From Prevotella sp. 885 (GTDB lineage Bacteria; Bacteroidota; Bacteroidia; Bacteroidales; Bacteroidaceae): a stretch of DNA of 64,000 nucleotides. The position numbers were made by a program, and so were the translations under genes. Below are positions 34,401 through 41,838 of this stretch, in pieces. Where the stretch lies: assembly GCF_002265625.1 (NCBI RefSeq), contig NZ_NOVE01000009.1, positions 1 to 64,000 of the forward strand. The letters are read 5' to 3'. The notes below the pieces were generated by a model that worked only from the letters and a program-made list of their open reading frames with translations, was not told the DNA's origin and searched no databases. Numbering within the stretch: position 1 is the first letter of the stretch; every line of letters begins with the position of its first letter.

Positions 34401-35111
34401 GCGTGAGAGATTATACGTAAGGATGTTCATCCTTGCCATTCCTTCGTAAGGATTGGGCTGTCCCGGATGTTGCGATGTCCATTCCTGCTTGGCTTTCTGC
34501 TCCATGGCGTAGTCCCAATGATAGACCTCGGCATTATCGAACATCTGCTGAATGTTGTATGGCGTGCCGGAGAGATAAAGCGTGCGGAGCGAATGACGCT
34601 TCTGCAGCTCGGCTATAACTTTCTCGCCGAGCTTAGAGATTATGCCTTCGTGAGCCTCGTCCACGATGAGGAGGTCCCAAGGAGCGCTGAAGATGTTGTT
34701 GTTTTTCTCGAATCCCTTCTTGAGGTTCACTCTCTTTGAGCCTCTGAGGTCCTGCATGGAGGCGAAGTAGACGTAATGTAGGTCAGGATTGTCGGCAAGA
34801 CGTGCCTCCAGATCCTCGAAGGAAAGGACGGAAGAATCGGCCATGGCAGGACGCTTGCCGCCATAGAGCCAGTCTGTCAGTCCGAGACGCTCTAAGGAGA
34901 CGTACCATTCAGTCCTTACATTAGGTCGATGTGTGAGGATAAGGGTGCGCCGGTATCCGCATCTGCGTGCCACTTCCAAGGCACACAGCGTCTTGCCGAA
35001 TCGCATCTTGGCGTTCCAGAGCATGCGATGCCCGGTACGTAGGCAGGCAACGGTACGACTGATGGCGTCCTGCTGTTCGGAACGGAATATGATTTTATGA
35101 TCGGATGTCAT
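31497..35111 (-). CDS. Helicase - N6-adenine methyltransferase fusion (Eco57I-like), candidate restriction or defence protein
   Basis: 1204 residues. The N-terminus is an SF2 helicase: Walker A AKMRFGKT (34-41), LIVDEAHEG near 150, LYLSGTP, then a second RecA half with AGVSVPEWTAVLML and FQTIFRCQSPY. A basic linker (GGKRKTRKSAAEKK, about 565-580) and a helical region lead to TPWRTINSQMADTLGG (about 707). Methyltransferase motif I-like ILDICSKTG is at about 754 and the catalytic motif IV NPPYQLN at about 875. The rest resembles an Eco57I-type specificity part. No PD-(D/E)xK nuclease is evident at the N-terminus, unlike type ISP enzymes. The ATG directly follows the stop of the upstream gene (TAAATG). 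Confidence 0.85.
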   Translation of the reverse strand: MTSDHKIIFRSEQQDAISRTVACLRTGHRMLWNAKMRFGKTLCALEVARRCGYRRTLILTHRPNVRTEWYVSLERLGLTDWLYGGKRPAMADSSVLSFEDLEARLADNPDLHYVYFASMQDLRGSKRVNLKKGFEKNNNIFSAPWDLLIVDEAHEGIISKLGEKVIAELQKRHSLRTLYLSGTPYNIQQMFDNAEVYHWDYAMEQKAKQEWTSQHPGQPNPYEGMARMNILTYNLSRDFRSFHSTDADGFAFSEFFRTETAEETDPTTDSLDNLVFAHEKDVRRFLQLIGQGSQNKLFPYANKDICGSLLHTLWYLPGVKEAYGLAKLLREDTPSNPFRGYTVVNVAGNLGDERQDAVERARSDRDALQRVREAVAANDRTITLTCGRLTAGVSVPEWTAVLMLAGSAETGGMRYFQTIFRCQSPYAGDRVKEECYAIDFSPRRTLAVVDQYVLNNVSSSSEDDRYAKLAEFLRFCPITEISASKQSHYDTELFIRNVTSVYSESLIRNGFRDDCLYGNLDNLRKQDLRVLDQIAEAIVRGIATERQRNREMVENAKNGGKRKTRKSAAEKKAPADNRDAKLNAAQELTRRLTPRQRAIAILNQISSRFPIMIYGTVESIEGLTLDSFINGIDADSWKEFMPTGITVRLFNKLKRFYREDIFVATAKVIVERLRKADNMTVGDRMNEVAAILGDFCYPDRETILTPWRTINSQMADTLGGYCFFDDRTGKPIAQPRFVYNGDVTERVFMKPGTRILDICSKTGLYALYAAYSVYKSRSSQSQGLFDMLTDEESLKLWKDILENNIFAVCRTHIAEKITRRTLLGYRKDICVNVRRVDNLVPLVMVYKNRLARMLSDGPAFWNKNDKEMKFDAIIGNPPYQLNIGEQKDNYGIPLYNQFLEVARDMGPSYISMIMPSRWFTGGRGLDAFRRDMLADCRFRAIVDYVDSKDLFPTVDISGGVNYFLWDARHNSPCRFTNTFHGKTSTCDRSLNQYAIFVRNNDALSIVNKVTAVCGEDNLSTQVTGQTPFGFVTTYRGTADPETDRDVVALKSTGPVTYVRRDEIRKNQDMTDLYKVVFSKATCEHAGTPDRNGMFRVLSAMTILPPATICTQTYLVGGAYKTEVEAKNLYAFLSTKFARFLMLQTITSQDLSPEKFIFVPKENFTSSGDISWTPDDIPSIDRQLYAKYGITEEEVALIERTVKEM

Positions 35112-36053
35112 TTATTGTTTGGTGTTTTTTTTAAGAATGAGGTCTCTGAATAGGATGTTGTCGGCTACGAGTGGTGACGTGCGACGCCATTCCCTTATGA
35201 CGCAGAGACAGTCGGTCTCGGGTATGGTGAAGCGTGTGCCGTCCATCTGCCATATATTCCACGACACTATCTCCGCCACCTTCATAATGGTGGGTAGCTT
35301 CGGACGACGTCCCCATCTCCTCGCATAATACTCGCAGAAGCTCACAAGGATGGACTCACGTGAGAGAAAGACGTTGTCGCCTTGCCAGTCATAGCCATAG
35401 ACGGACTGTACTGCCTGCAGGGCCTTGCGCAGCCACAGACGCTTGTTGGCAACGGTAGGCTCTGAGGGCGTGTTCTCGTCGATGACACGAAACTTGCGGT
35501 CCAGAATGCCTACACGATGCGATATGGGTATGGGGCATGCCGTGGTGGCGTCATAGCGGCTGACAAGGTAAGGAGCCTCGCCACAAGCCACTTCCAGCCG
35601 CTTGCTCTTTACGTAGTCTTTCCATGTCTTTCCTTCTGGAAACCTGACGGGAGCAATGGTTGGCTGCCATTCGTGTACGCCGTCCTCTCGTGCCAGAGTG
35701 GTGTTGAAGGCATCAGGGATGCCAAGCCAGCACTCGTCCACGAGATTGTTCTGCATATTGCAGACCCACGTTGGGGTGAACACCTCTGCCCTTGCCTTTG
35801 AACGTGCCGTCCTTAGCGACTCGTGCTTCAGCGCACGTGGGCTGATGGCATCTATGCCGCGCTCCTGAAAGAAGCTCTCACGTATGGGCGCAAGACTGTC
35901 CTGTCCATACTCGTGTGTCAGCCAGGATATGTTACGCCGTTCGCCGTTGAGGAGCGTCAGCGTCTGGTCGCACAAGAGCATGGACAGGACATTATGGTCG
36001 GTTCTTGCAATGCGTATGATGTCGGCTGCGAGACTGTCCAAGGTGGTGGTCAT
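35112..36053 (-). CDS. Methyltransferase-like subunit (restriction subunit M family), lacks NPPY
   Basis: 313 residues. RAEVFTPTWVCNM (88-100) is the typical entrance of gamma-type adenine methyltransferases, and LEVACGEAPYLVSRYD (153-168) matches motif I of the 'restriction endonuclease subunit M' family. No NPPY motif IV is present, so it is unlikely to methylate alone. EIVSWNIWQMDG lies near the end. The gene begins 6 bp after xpt and ends directly at the start of the helicase-methyltransferase, so they are one transcription unit. A role as SAM-binding or DNA-contacting partner of the large protein is inference. Confidence 0.8.
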   Translation of the reverse strand: MTTTLDSLAADIIRIARTDHNVLSMLLCDQTLTLLNGERRNISWLTHEYGQDSLAPIRESFFQERGIDAISPRALKHESLRTARSKARAEVFTPTWVCNMQNNLVDECWLGIPDAFNTTLAREDGVHEWQPTIAPVRFPEGKTWKDYVKSKRLEVACGEAPYLVSRYDATTACPIPISHRVGILDRKFRVIDENTPSEPTVANKRLWLRKALQAVQSVYGYDWQGDNVFLSRESILVSFCEYYARRWGRRPKLPTIMKVAEIVSWNIWQMDGTRFTIPETDCLCVIREWRRTSPLVADNILFRDLILKKNTKQ

Positions 36054-36059
36054 CGTCGG

Positions 36060-36632
36060 CTATGCCTCCTTGAGCTTTATCTCGCAATTGTCGAGCGACT
36101 CGATGATGGCAAGCGACTCCACCTTTATGCCGTTGTCGCGGAGATACTGGCCGCCGTCCTGGAATGCCTTCTCAATGATGAATCCCATTCCCTCGATTGT
36201 GGCTCCAGCCTGTCGGCAGAGGTCGATGATGCCCTTGGCAGCATTGCCGTTAGCAAGGAAGTCGTCCACGAAGATAACGTGATCGTCAGGTGTGAGATAG
36301 TCCTTGCTGATGATGACGTCATAATCGCGCTGCTTTGTGAAAGAAGTGACCTTAGTGGTGAGCATGTTGTCCATAGTGCTCGGTTTCTTCTTCTTTGCGA
36401 ACACCACGGGCAGATTCATTAGAAAGCCCATCATAATGGCAGGAGCGATGCCTGATGCCTCGATGGTTATGATTTTATTGACCTTGGAGCTGGCAAAGCG
36501 ACGGATAAACTCCACCGCAATGTCTTTCATAAGGTTAGGGTCCATCTGGTGGTTAATGAACTTGTCCACTTTAAGGATGCCACCAGGGTAGCACTTGCCG
36601 TCTTTCAGAATTCTCTCTTTCAGAACTTTCAT
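36060..36632 (-). CDS. xpt: Xanthine phosphoribosyltransferase
   Basis: A 190-residue type I phosphoribosyltransferase that makes XMP from xanthine and PRPP. The PRPP-binding motif [13 protein letters not shown] (near 123-135) is intact; [13 protein letters not shown] around 55-67 and the KGI-type start [20 protein letters not shown] match Xpt. Length is typical (about 190). It stands first in the unit with the two restriction-like genes, 6 bp upstream of them. No purine riboswitch was recognised in the short region before it. Confidence 0.93.
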   Translation of the reverse strand: MKVLKERILKDGKCYPGGILKVDKFINHQMDPNLMKDIAVEFIRRFASSKVNKIITIEASGIAPAIMMGFLMNLPVVFAKKKKPSTMDNMLTTKVTSFTKQRDYDVIISKDYLTPDDHVIFVDDFLANGNAAKGIIDLCRQAGATIEGMGFIIEKAFQDGGQYLRDNGIKVESLAIIESLDNCEIKLKEA

Positions 36633-36697
36633 CGCTTATTGATATTTATTGTTTTTATTATATATACGGTTAAAAATATTCTTTTACAGTTATATGG

Positions 36698-37675
36698 TCA
36701 GAGCAAGCGGTCAACCAGACGGTTTATGCCAGGCACGCCAATTCTGAACCAGCGATACTTCGACACCTGCTTGCCTCCGAAACTAAGTATGAAGTCGCGG
36801 AAGCGTGACCGCTCAAACGGCAGTCCGGCATCGAGGAAATAGATGTGGCGCATACCCGCCTTATGGGCATTGTCAATGGCAGACCATACCGTGAACGTCG
36901 TGGGATGGAGGGAATGGTGTGTCTTGCGAAGGGACGCCATATGCCACATATAGGCATTGTCCTCGCTGTAGACGCATACGCTCACGCCGATGACGCGTCC
37001 CTTGTAACACGTGACATTCATCCGGCAGTTGTCCGAAGCTGCTATCATCCGGAAGAACTGAATGTCGGGGATGGACCGACGTGGCTTGAAACGGAAGAAG
37101 CGCTTGAGCAGACGGTAAGCCTGACGCAATTCCGGGCTGTCCTCCTTAATGGCAAAGCTCGCCACTCCCTTCTCCTTGGCTTCGCTTATGCGCCGAAGCA
37201 TCTTCTCTGAAAGGCGAAGTGACGGCTCCACACTATGCAGCGAATTATGCACCTCCTGCCATTTTACGGGGAAATAATGGTTTCGTCGAAAACCGTCATA
37301 ACCGAACATCTTGCAGGAGAGGTCGCTAAACTCCACGTAAAGACATCTTTTGTGGCGGAAATAATCAGTCACGGCTTTAAGGAATAGACAGAACACCCTG
37401 TCGCGATTCACACTATCGTCATACTCGCCTTCGCCGTACGCACGTCCATGCCAGTAGACAAAGGGAGGGAAGAGAGTCCTGTGACGGAAAACTCCTACGA
37501 GCATATGAGCCACAACACATCCCTGTCCGTCCTCCGCAATAGCCATGCATGGTTCAAGCGAAGGTGTGTGCTCCATTATACAGAACATCTCCTTGCTATG
37601 AAAGAAATTATGGCTGTGGAAGTCGGGCAAATCAGATTGTTTTGACACCAGTCGGATTATGACCTCCTCTTTCAT
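36698..37675 (-). CDS. GNAT/FemAB-like acyltransferase domain protein
   Basis: 325 residues without signal peptide or membrane segments. The C-terminal half (about 190-310) looks like the GNAT-type fold of FemAB-like or Acetyltransf_6 proteins: CRMNVTCYKGRVIGVSVCVY as core strands, then a helix AIDNAHKAGMRHIYFLDAG and LPFERSRFRDFILSFGGKQV. The N-terminal half is cysteine- and histidine-rich. In Bacteroidales such proteins are often near surface polysaccharide genes; the donor and acceptor cannot be told. An exact TAnnTTTG word (TACATTTG, 37680-37687) lies only 5 bp before the start, which would give an almost leaderless mRNA. Confidence 0.65.
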   Translation of the reverse strand: MKEEVIIRLVSKQSDLPDFHSHNFFHSKEMFCIMEHTPSLEPCMAIAEDGQGCVVAHMLVGVFRHRTLFPPFVYWHGRAYGEGEYDDSVNRDRVFCLFLKAVTDYFRHKRCLYVEFSDLSCKMFGYDGFRRNHYFPVKWQEVHNSLHSVEPSLRLSEKMLRRISEAKEKGVASFAIKEDSPELRQAYRLLKRFFRFKPRRSIPDIQFFRMIAASDNCRMNVTCYKGRVIGVSVCVYSEDNAYMWHMASLRKTHHSLHPTTFTVWSAIDNAHKAGMRHIYFLDAGLPFERSRFRDFILSFGGKQVSKYRWFRIGVPGINRLVDRLL

Positions 37676-37764
37676 ACGGCAAATGTAGCAAATCTTTTTT
37701 AAAAGACAGGCATGTCATGAGAATATTTTGCAAAGCAGAACCGATATTTACCGATTCTTTTTTG

Positions 37765-37772
37765 TACTTTTG
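37765..37772 (+). promoter_or_regulatory. -7 element of the DUF2520 gene
   Basis: TACTTTTG matches TAnnTTTG, 56 bp before the ATG; no TTTG at the ideal distance. Confidence 0.5.
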
Positions 37773-37828
37773 ACGTCTGAAACGAATATCAAAGAACGGA
37801 TTTTGCTTTCGAAACTAAAAAAAAGAAT

Positions 37829-38593
37829 ATGAATGTGATTATGATAGGTGCCGGCAACGTGGCCACACACATAGCTTTACGGCTCAAGGAAAAGGGACAT
37901 ACGCCCATACAGGTATGGAGCAGGACGAAGGAATCAGCCAAGACTTTGGCGGAGCAGACAGGAAGCCGTCCTGTGACGAGCATTGACGATATCCGCACGG
38001 ACGCAGACATATATATAATATCGGTAAAGGACGACGCCTTGCAGGACGTGGCGAAGCAACTTGGCGAAAAACCAATAAACGGCATAGTGATACATACTGC
38101 GGGATCGATGGCGATGGACGTACTGGAAGGAAGCTGCAAGCATTACGGCGTGCTCTATCCTATGCAGACATTCTCAAAGGCGAAGACCGTGGATTTCGGA
38201 CGCATACCATGCTTCGTAGAGGCTTCAGACGAAGAGACGAAGCGAACAGTAAGGGAATTGGCGGAGATATTGTCTGACCACGTGTATGAGATGAACAGCG
38301 AAGAGAGACAATGGCTACATGTGGCTGCTGTCTTCGCCTGCAACTTCGCCAACTGCTGTTTCGGCATGGCAGACGATATATTAAGGAAACACGGTCTTGA
38401 CTTCGGCGTGATGTTGCCGCTCGTGGAAGAGACAGTAAGCAAACTTCGCACTCTGAAGCCTTCCGAAGCCCAGACCGGTCCGGCAAGACGCAAGGACATG
38501 AACGTAATAAACAAGCATCTGGACATGCTGAAAGACCAGAAGGAGAAAGACGTATACAGAATGATGACGGAAGAAATAATGAAAAGAAGTTAG
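37829..38593 (+). CDS. DUF2520 / Rossmann-like oxidoreductase
   Basis: 254 residues. MNVIMIGAGNVATHIALRLK is an NAD(P)-binding glycine motif (GAGNVA). The C-terminal half, helical with VAAVFACNFANCCFGMADDIL near 165-190, matches the DUF2520 domain seen in proteins related to pyrroline-5-carboxylate reductase and F420-dependent reductases. The substrate is not known. It is alone, with its own promoter, upstream of the fucosidase. Confidence 0.8.
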   Translation: MNVIMIGAGNVATHIALRLKEKGHTPIQVWSRTKESAKTLAEQTGSRPVTSIDDIRTDADIYIISVKDDALQDVAKQLGEKPINGIVIHTAGSMAMDVLEGSCKHYGVLYPMQTFSKAKTVDFGRIPCFVEASDEETKRTVRELAEILSDHVYEMNSEERQWLHVAAVFACNFANCCFGMADDILRKHGLDFGVMLPLVEETVSKLRTLKPSEAQTGPARRKDMNVINKHLDMLKDQKEKDVYRMMTEEIMKRS

Positions 38594-38612
38594 GAATTTA
38601 ACTTGTAGTATT

Positions 38613-38644
38613 TTTGTATTTTAGATTTAATATATGTATTTTTG
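38613..38644 (+). promoter_or_regulatory. Promoter of the fucosidase gene
   Basis: TTTG (38613-38616), 20 bp, then TATTTTTG (38637-38644), an exact Bacteroidetes promoter 66 bp before the ATG. Confidence 0.75.
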
Positions 38645-38709
38645 CAAACAAAATATCACCTAAAAACTAAAATACATATACATATTACGCAAACATATAC
38701 AAACATAAG

Positions 38710-40086
38710 ATGAGAAACATTAAACTATTAGGTATCGGTCTGGCGCTCATGGCGTCGCTGCCGATGGTGAAAGCGCAAGAGAAAAGCGACCAAAGCTTCG
38801 TACATCAACAATCGGAAGCTGCGGACTATGTATGGCCGGAATCGCCACAAGTGATGCAGAAACTGAAGCATTGGCAGGATCAGAAGTTCGGCGTGCTGAT
38901 GCATTGGGGACTCTACAGTCAGGCAGGTATCGTGGAGTCATGGTCGATATGCTCGGAAGACTGGATTCGCCGCGAGCGCTATAACAACTATGAGCAGGAC
39001 AAGCAATGGTATTGGAGTCTGAAAGACACGCTCAATCCCGTGAAGTTCAACCCTGATCTTTGGGCTGACGTAATGAAGAAGGCAGGCATGAAATACATGA
39101 TTTTTACGACAAAGCATCATGACGGATTCTGTATGTTCGACTCGAAATACACCGACTTCTCCATTGCTCACGGACCCTTTGCCAACAACCCGCGCAAGAA
39201 CGTAGCCAAAGAAGTGTTCGACGCATACCGCAAGAAGGACTTTATGATAGGCTGTTACTTCTCAAAGCCAGACTGGCATTCGGAGTGGTTCTGGAATCCT
39301 TACTACGCCACACCACGCAGAGGCATCAACTATAAGCCGGAACAGCATCCTGACTGGTGGCGCAACTACGTGAAATACACGCAGAACCAGCTGGGCGAGC
39401 TGACCACAGACTACGGCAACATAGACATTCTATGGCTGGACGGCGGATGGATAACCGGCGAGCAGATCGGACTTGACTCGCTGCTTGTGGAAGCACGAAA
39501 GCGCAATCCGGGCATGATAAGCGTGGACCGCACCATACGCGGAAAGAACGAGAACTATCAGACACCGGAACAGGGCATTCCCGCCAAGCAGCTCAACATA
39601 CCTTGGGAGAGCTGCATAACGCTCAGCCACGCATGGGGATATATTCCCGGAGCTAAATTCAAGTCGGCTTCCAAAGTGGTGGGCATCCTCTCAGAGATTG
39701 TGGCAAAAGGCGGCTGTCTGGCTCTCGGCGTAGGACCGACACCTGAAGGAACCATCCAGGAAGAAGAACAGAAGATTCTGCTTCAGATAGGCGACTGGCT
39801 CAAGCGCAACGGAGCAGCCATCTACAGCACAGTAACCACTCCTCACTATAACGACGGCAAGGTATGGTTCACAGCAGGAAAGGACGGCAAGACTCTCTAC
39901 GCCATCTACGCAACGGAGGATAACGAGAAGACTCCGACAACCGTGACATGGACTACCAATATCCCCAAGGGTAAGATGACCTTGCTAAATAACGGCAAGA
40001 AAGTGAAATACACGGTCAAGGGCAACCAAGTGACTGTACAGATACCTGCAGGAACAAAGGCAGAACCGCTGGCGTTCAAGTTTTAA
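38710..40086 (+). CDS. Alpha-L-fucosidase, GH29, exported
   Basis: 458 residues with a signal peptide (LLGIGLALMASLPMVKAQ). The GH29 barrel has KFGVLMHWGLYSQAG near 58-72, MKYMIFTTKHHDGFCMFDSK near 127-146 and the nucleophile region NIDILWLDGGW at about 238-248, with Asp in WLDGG. A small beta-sandwich C-terminal domain follows after about 360. It removes terminal fucose from host or plant glycans in the periplasm or outside. No SusC/SusD pair or regulator is adjacent, so it is not inside a classic polysaccharide utilisation locus here. Confidence 0.95.
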   Translation: MRNIKLLGIGLALMASLPMVKAQEKSDQSFVHQQSEAADYVWPESPQVMQKLKHWQDQKFGVLMHWGLYSQAGIVESWSICSEDWIRRERYNNYEQDKQWYWSLKDTLNPVKFNPDLWADVMKKAGMKYMIFTTKHHDGFCMFDSKYTDFSIAHGPFANNPRKNVAKEVFDAYRKKDFMIGCYFSKPDWHSEWFWNPYYATPRRGINYKPEQHPDWWRNYVKYTQNQLGELTTDYGNIDILWLDGGWITGEQIGLDSLLVEARKRNPGMISVDRTIRGKNENYQTPEQGIPAKQLNIPWESCITLSHAWGYIPGAKFKSASKVVGILSEIVAKGGCLALGVGPTPEGTIQEEEQKILLQIGDWLKRNGAAIYSTVTTPHYNDGKVWFTAGKDGKTLYAIYATEDNEKTPTTVTWTTNIPKGKMTLLNNGKKVKYTVKGNQVTVQIPAGTKAEPLAFKF

Positions 40087-40094
40087 GGTTTAAG

Positions 40095-40144
40095 GTTTAG
40101 AATTGGGAGTTATGATTACTCTCAATTCTAAACTTACATTTTTT
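40095..40144 (+). terminator. Terminator of the fucosidase gene
   Basis: GTTTAGAATTGGGAGT (40095-40110) pairs with ACTCTCAATTCTAAAC (40118-40133) with one G-U; T tract at 40139-40144. Confidence 0.85.
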
Positions 40145-40174
40145 ATAAACTAAATAGAACTATCGACCAACCAT

Positions 40175-41086
40175 ATGAAAACGCTACTAAGAATTACTTT
40201 TGCTGCTATGCTTCTTACGAGCCTTTTCTCATGCGAAAAAGCCACAATGGAGGAAGAAGGGGCGGTCAACAAACCAATAGAATTGGGATCGGAGATAAAA
40301 ATATCGTTCGATGCCAATAACATATCCAACCCTTCATACGACGGAGATGACGAGGCAAGCAGGAACGGAAATACCGCATTAAAGAATTATTGCAGCCGTA
40401 TAAGCCTCGCAATATTCGACGAAACAGACAACAAACTAAAAGCAGCCAATCAGGAATTGTCAGACAACAACTTCGGGCACTTCGACATAAGCCTTAACAA
40501 AGGCACATACGGCTTCGTGTTTATAGCACACAATGGTGACGGGAACCCAACCTTCACATCCCCATCGCAAATAAAATTTCCAGGAAACAAGGTTACCGAC
40601 ACCTTTTATTATTATGGACAAATGGACATAGAAGAAGACGCCACCTATGACGTAACTCTGAAACGAGCCGTCGGAAAGTTCAGACTCGTGGTGAAAGACG
40701 AGACTCCGAAGACCATAAAGCAGATGAAAATCTACTATACAGGCGGCAGCAGCACATTCGACGCTACCACAGGATATGGCTGCGTCAACTCAAAACAGAC
40801 AGAATACAGAACGGTAAGCGAAGAGGCATACGAACAGGAATCGAGATACGAAGTATACACTTTCCCGCATCAAGGCGACAAGAAGCTGAAATTCGAGATA
40901 TCCGCTCTTAGAGGAACAAAGACAGACTCGCCTGCCGACTACGTAAGAACAATTGAAAACGTCACGATGAGGACAAACACCATAACCCAATATTCAGGCT
41001 ATTTCTATGGCGAAGCACCCGAAGGCGGACGCGGATTCAATGTCAGCATAGACGGAGAATGGAAGCAGGAAAACTACGAATACTGA
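40175..41086 (+). CDS. FimB/Mfa2-like lipoprotein (fimbrial anchor family)
   Basis: 303 residues. A lipoprotein signal (MLLTSLFSC, Cys near 20) is followed by two beta-sandwich regions: ISLAIFDETDNKLKAANQEL near 78-97, then VTLKRAVGKFRLVVKDETPK near 163-182, which is the typical linker between the two domains of FimB/Mfa2-type fimbrillin-associated proteins. These anchor or cap fimbriae at the outer membrane. No fimbrillin gene is adjacent, so the assignment rests on fold-like sequence pattern only. It follows the fucosidase terminator. Confidence 0.6.
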   Translation: MKTLLRITFAAMLLTSLFSCEKATMEEEGAVNKPIELGSEIKISFDANNISNPSYDGDDEASRNGNTALKNYCSRISLAIFDETDNKLKAANQELSDNNFGHFDISLNKGTYGFVFIAHNGDGNPTFTSPSQIKFPGNKVTDTFYYYGQMDIEEDATYDVTLKRAVGKFRLVVKDETPKTIKQMKIYYTGGSSTFDATTGYGCVNSKQTEYRTVSEEAYEQESRYEVYTFPHQGDKKLKFEISALRGTKTDSPADYVRTIENVTMRTNTITQYSGYFYGEAPEGGRGFNVSIDGEWKQENYEY

Positions 41087-41234
41087 TAAACAGTCGACCT
41101 TAACATGCATTCAAGAAATTGACACACATCAATATCTGCTCTTAACAACGTGAAAATAAAGCACTTCGAAAGCCGAATATTGTAAAAACCTTGAAAAAGT
41201 AGGTCAGAAATTTTTATATAACACGAAAAACTTG

Positions 41235-41242
41235 TATCTTTG
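41235..41242 (+). promoter_or_regulatory. -7 element of the HU gene
   Basis: TATCTTTG, 58 bp before the HU ATG; no clear -33. Confidence 0.55.
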
Positions 41243-41299
41243 CATGACCTTTTTCAGAAAAGGGTAAAAACAAGATAACAATAAAATTATAAAGTTCAA

Positions 41300-41593
41300 A
41301 TGACAAAAGCAGATATCATTAACAAAATTGCTGATAACACTGGTCTACAAAAGAAAGACGTGGCTGTTGTAGTTGAGAGTTTTATGGAAAGCATCAAGGA
41401 CAGCCTATTGTCAAACAAGGAGAATGTGTACCTGCGTGGATTTGGAAGCTTCATAGTAAAACATCGTGCAGCTAAGACAGCCAGAAACATCCTGAAGAAG
41501 ACAACGATGAAAATTGGCGCTCACGATCAGCCTAGCTTCAAGCCTGCTAAGTGCTTCATTGAAGAGATGAAGAACGCAACGATGGAGAAGTAA
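41300..41593 (+). CDS. HU/IHF-family DNA-binding protein
   Basis: 97 residues, close to canonical HU length. MTKADIINKIADNTGLQKKD starts the dimerisation helices; VYLRGFGSFIVKHRAAKTARN (near 44-64) is the HU signature leading to the DNA-binding arm. A histone-like architectural protein binding DNA as a dimer. It differs from the two HU-like cassette proteins at the window start, which are longer. Downstream lie the tiny basic ORF and RNase G, an arrangement I recall as common in Bacteroidetes. Confidence 0.93.
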   Translation: MTKADIINKIADNTGLQKKDVAVVVESFMESIKDSLLSNKENVYLRGFGSFIVKHRAAKTARNILKKTTMKIGAHDQPSFKPAKCFIEEMKNATMEK

Positions 41594-41640
41594 GAATAAA
41601 TACATACAATTAACATATTAATCAATAAAAATTTAAAGTT

Positions 41641-41731
41641 ATGCCTAACGGAAAGAAAAAAAAAGGGACACAAGATGGCTACTCACAAGCGTAAGAAGAG
41701 ATTACGCAAGAACAGACACAAGAGCAAGTAA
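41641..41731 (+). CDS. Tiny highly basic protein, split by an A9 tract
   Basis: From the ATG at 41641 the frame reads MPNGKKKKGTQDGYSQA and stops. If one A of the nine-A run at 41656-41664 is removed, the same start continues to the TAA at 41729 as a 29-residue protein rich in Lys, Arg and His that includes MATHKRKKRLRKNRHKSK. That 18-residue piece can also start on its own ATG at 41675. A very similar small basic ORF is, from memory, standard between HU and RNase G in Bacteroidetes; its function is not known to me (ribosome or RNA binding is plausible). The A9 run may be a sequencing error or a slippage site. Confidence 0.6.
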
Positions 41732-41838
41732 ATAGAGCCGGCCAATAAGTGTCAGTTCCTGAAAGGGGCGTGTCAAATCAATGCATCCGCAGAGGACTTG
41801 GCGCGCCCCTTTATTTTTTATAATCTAAAAAAAGAGAG

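Noticed and set aside
36633-36697. Purine riboswitch before xpt
   Set aside because: The space between the two genes is 65 bp, AT-rich, and shows no recognisable aptamer.
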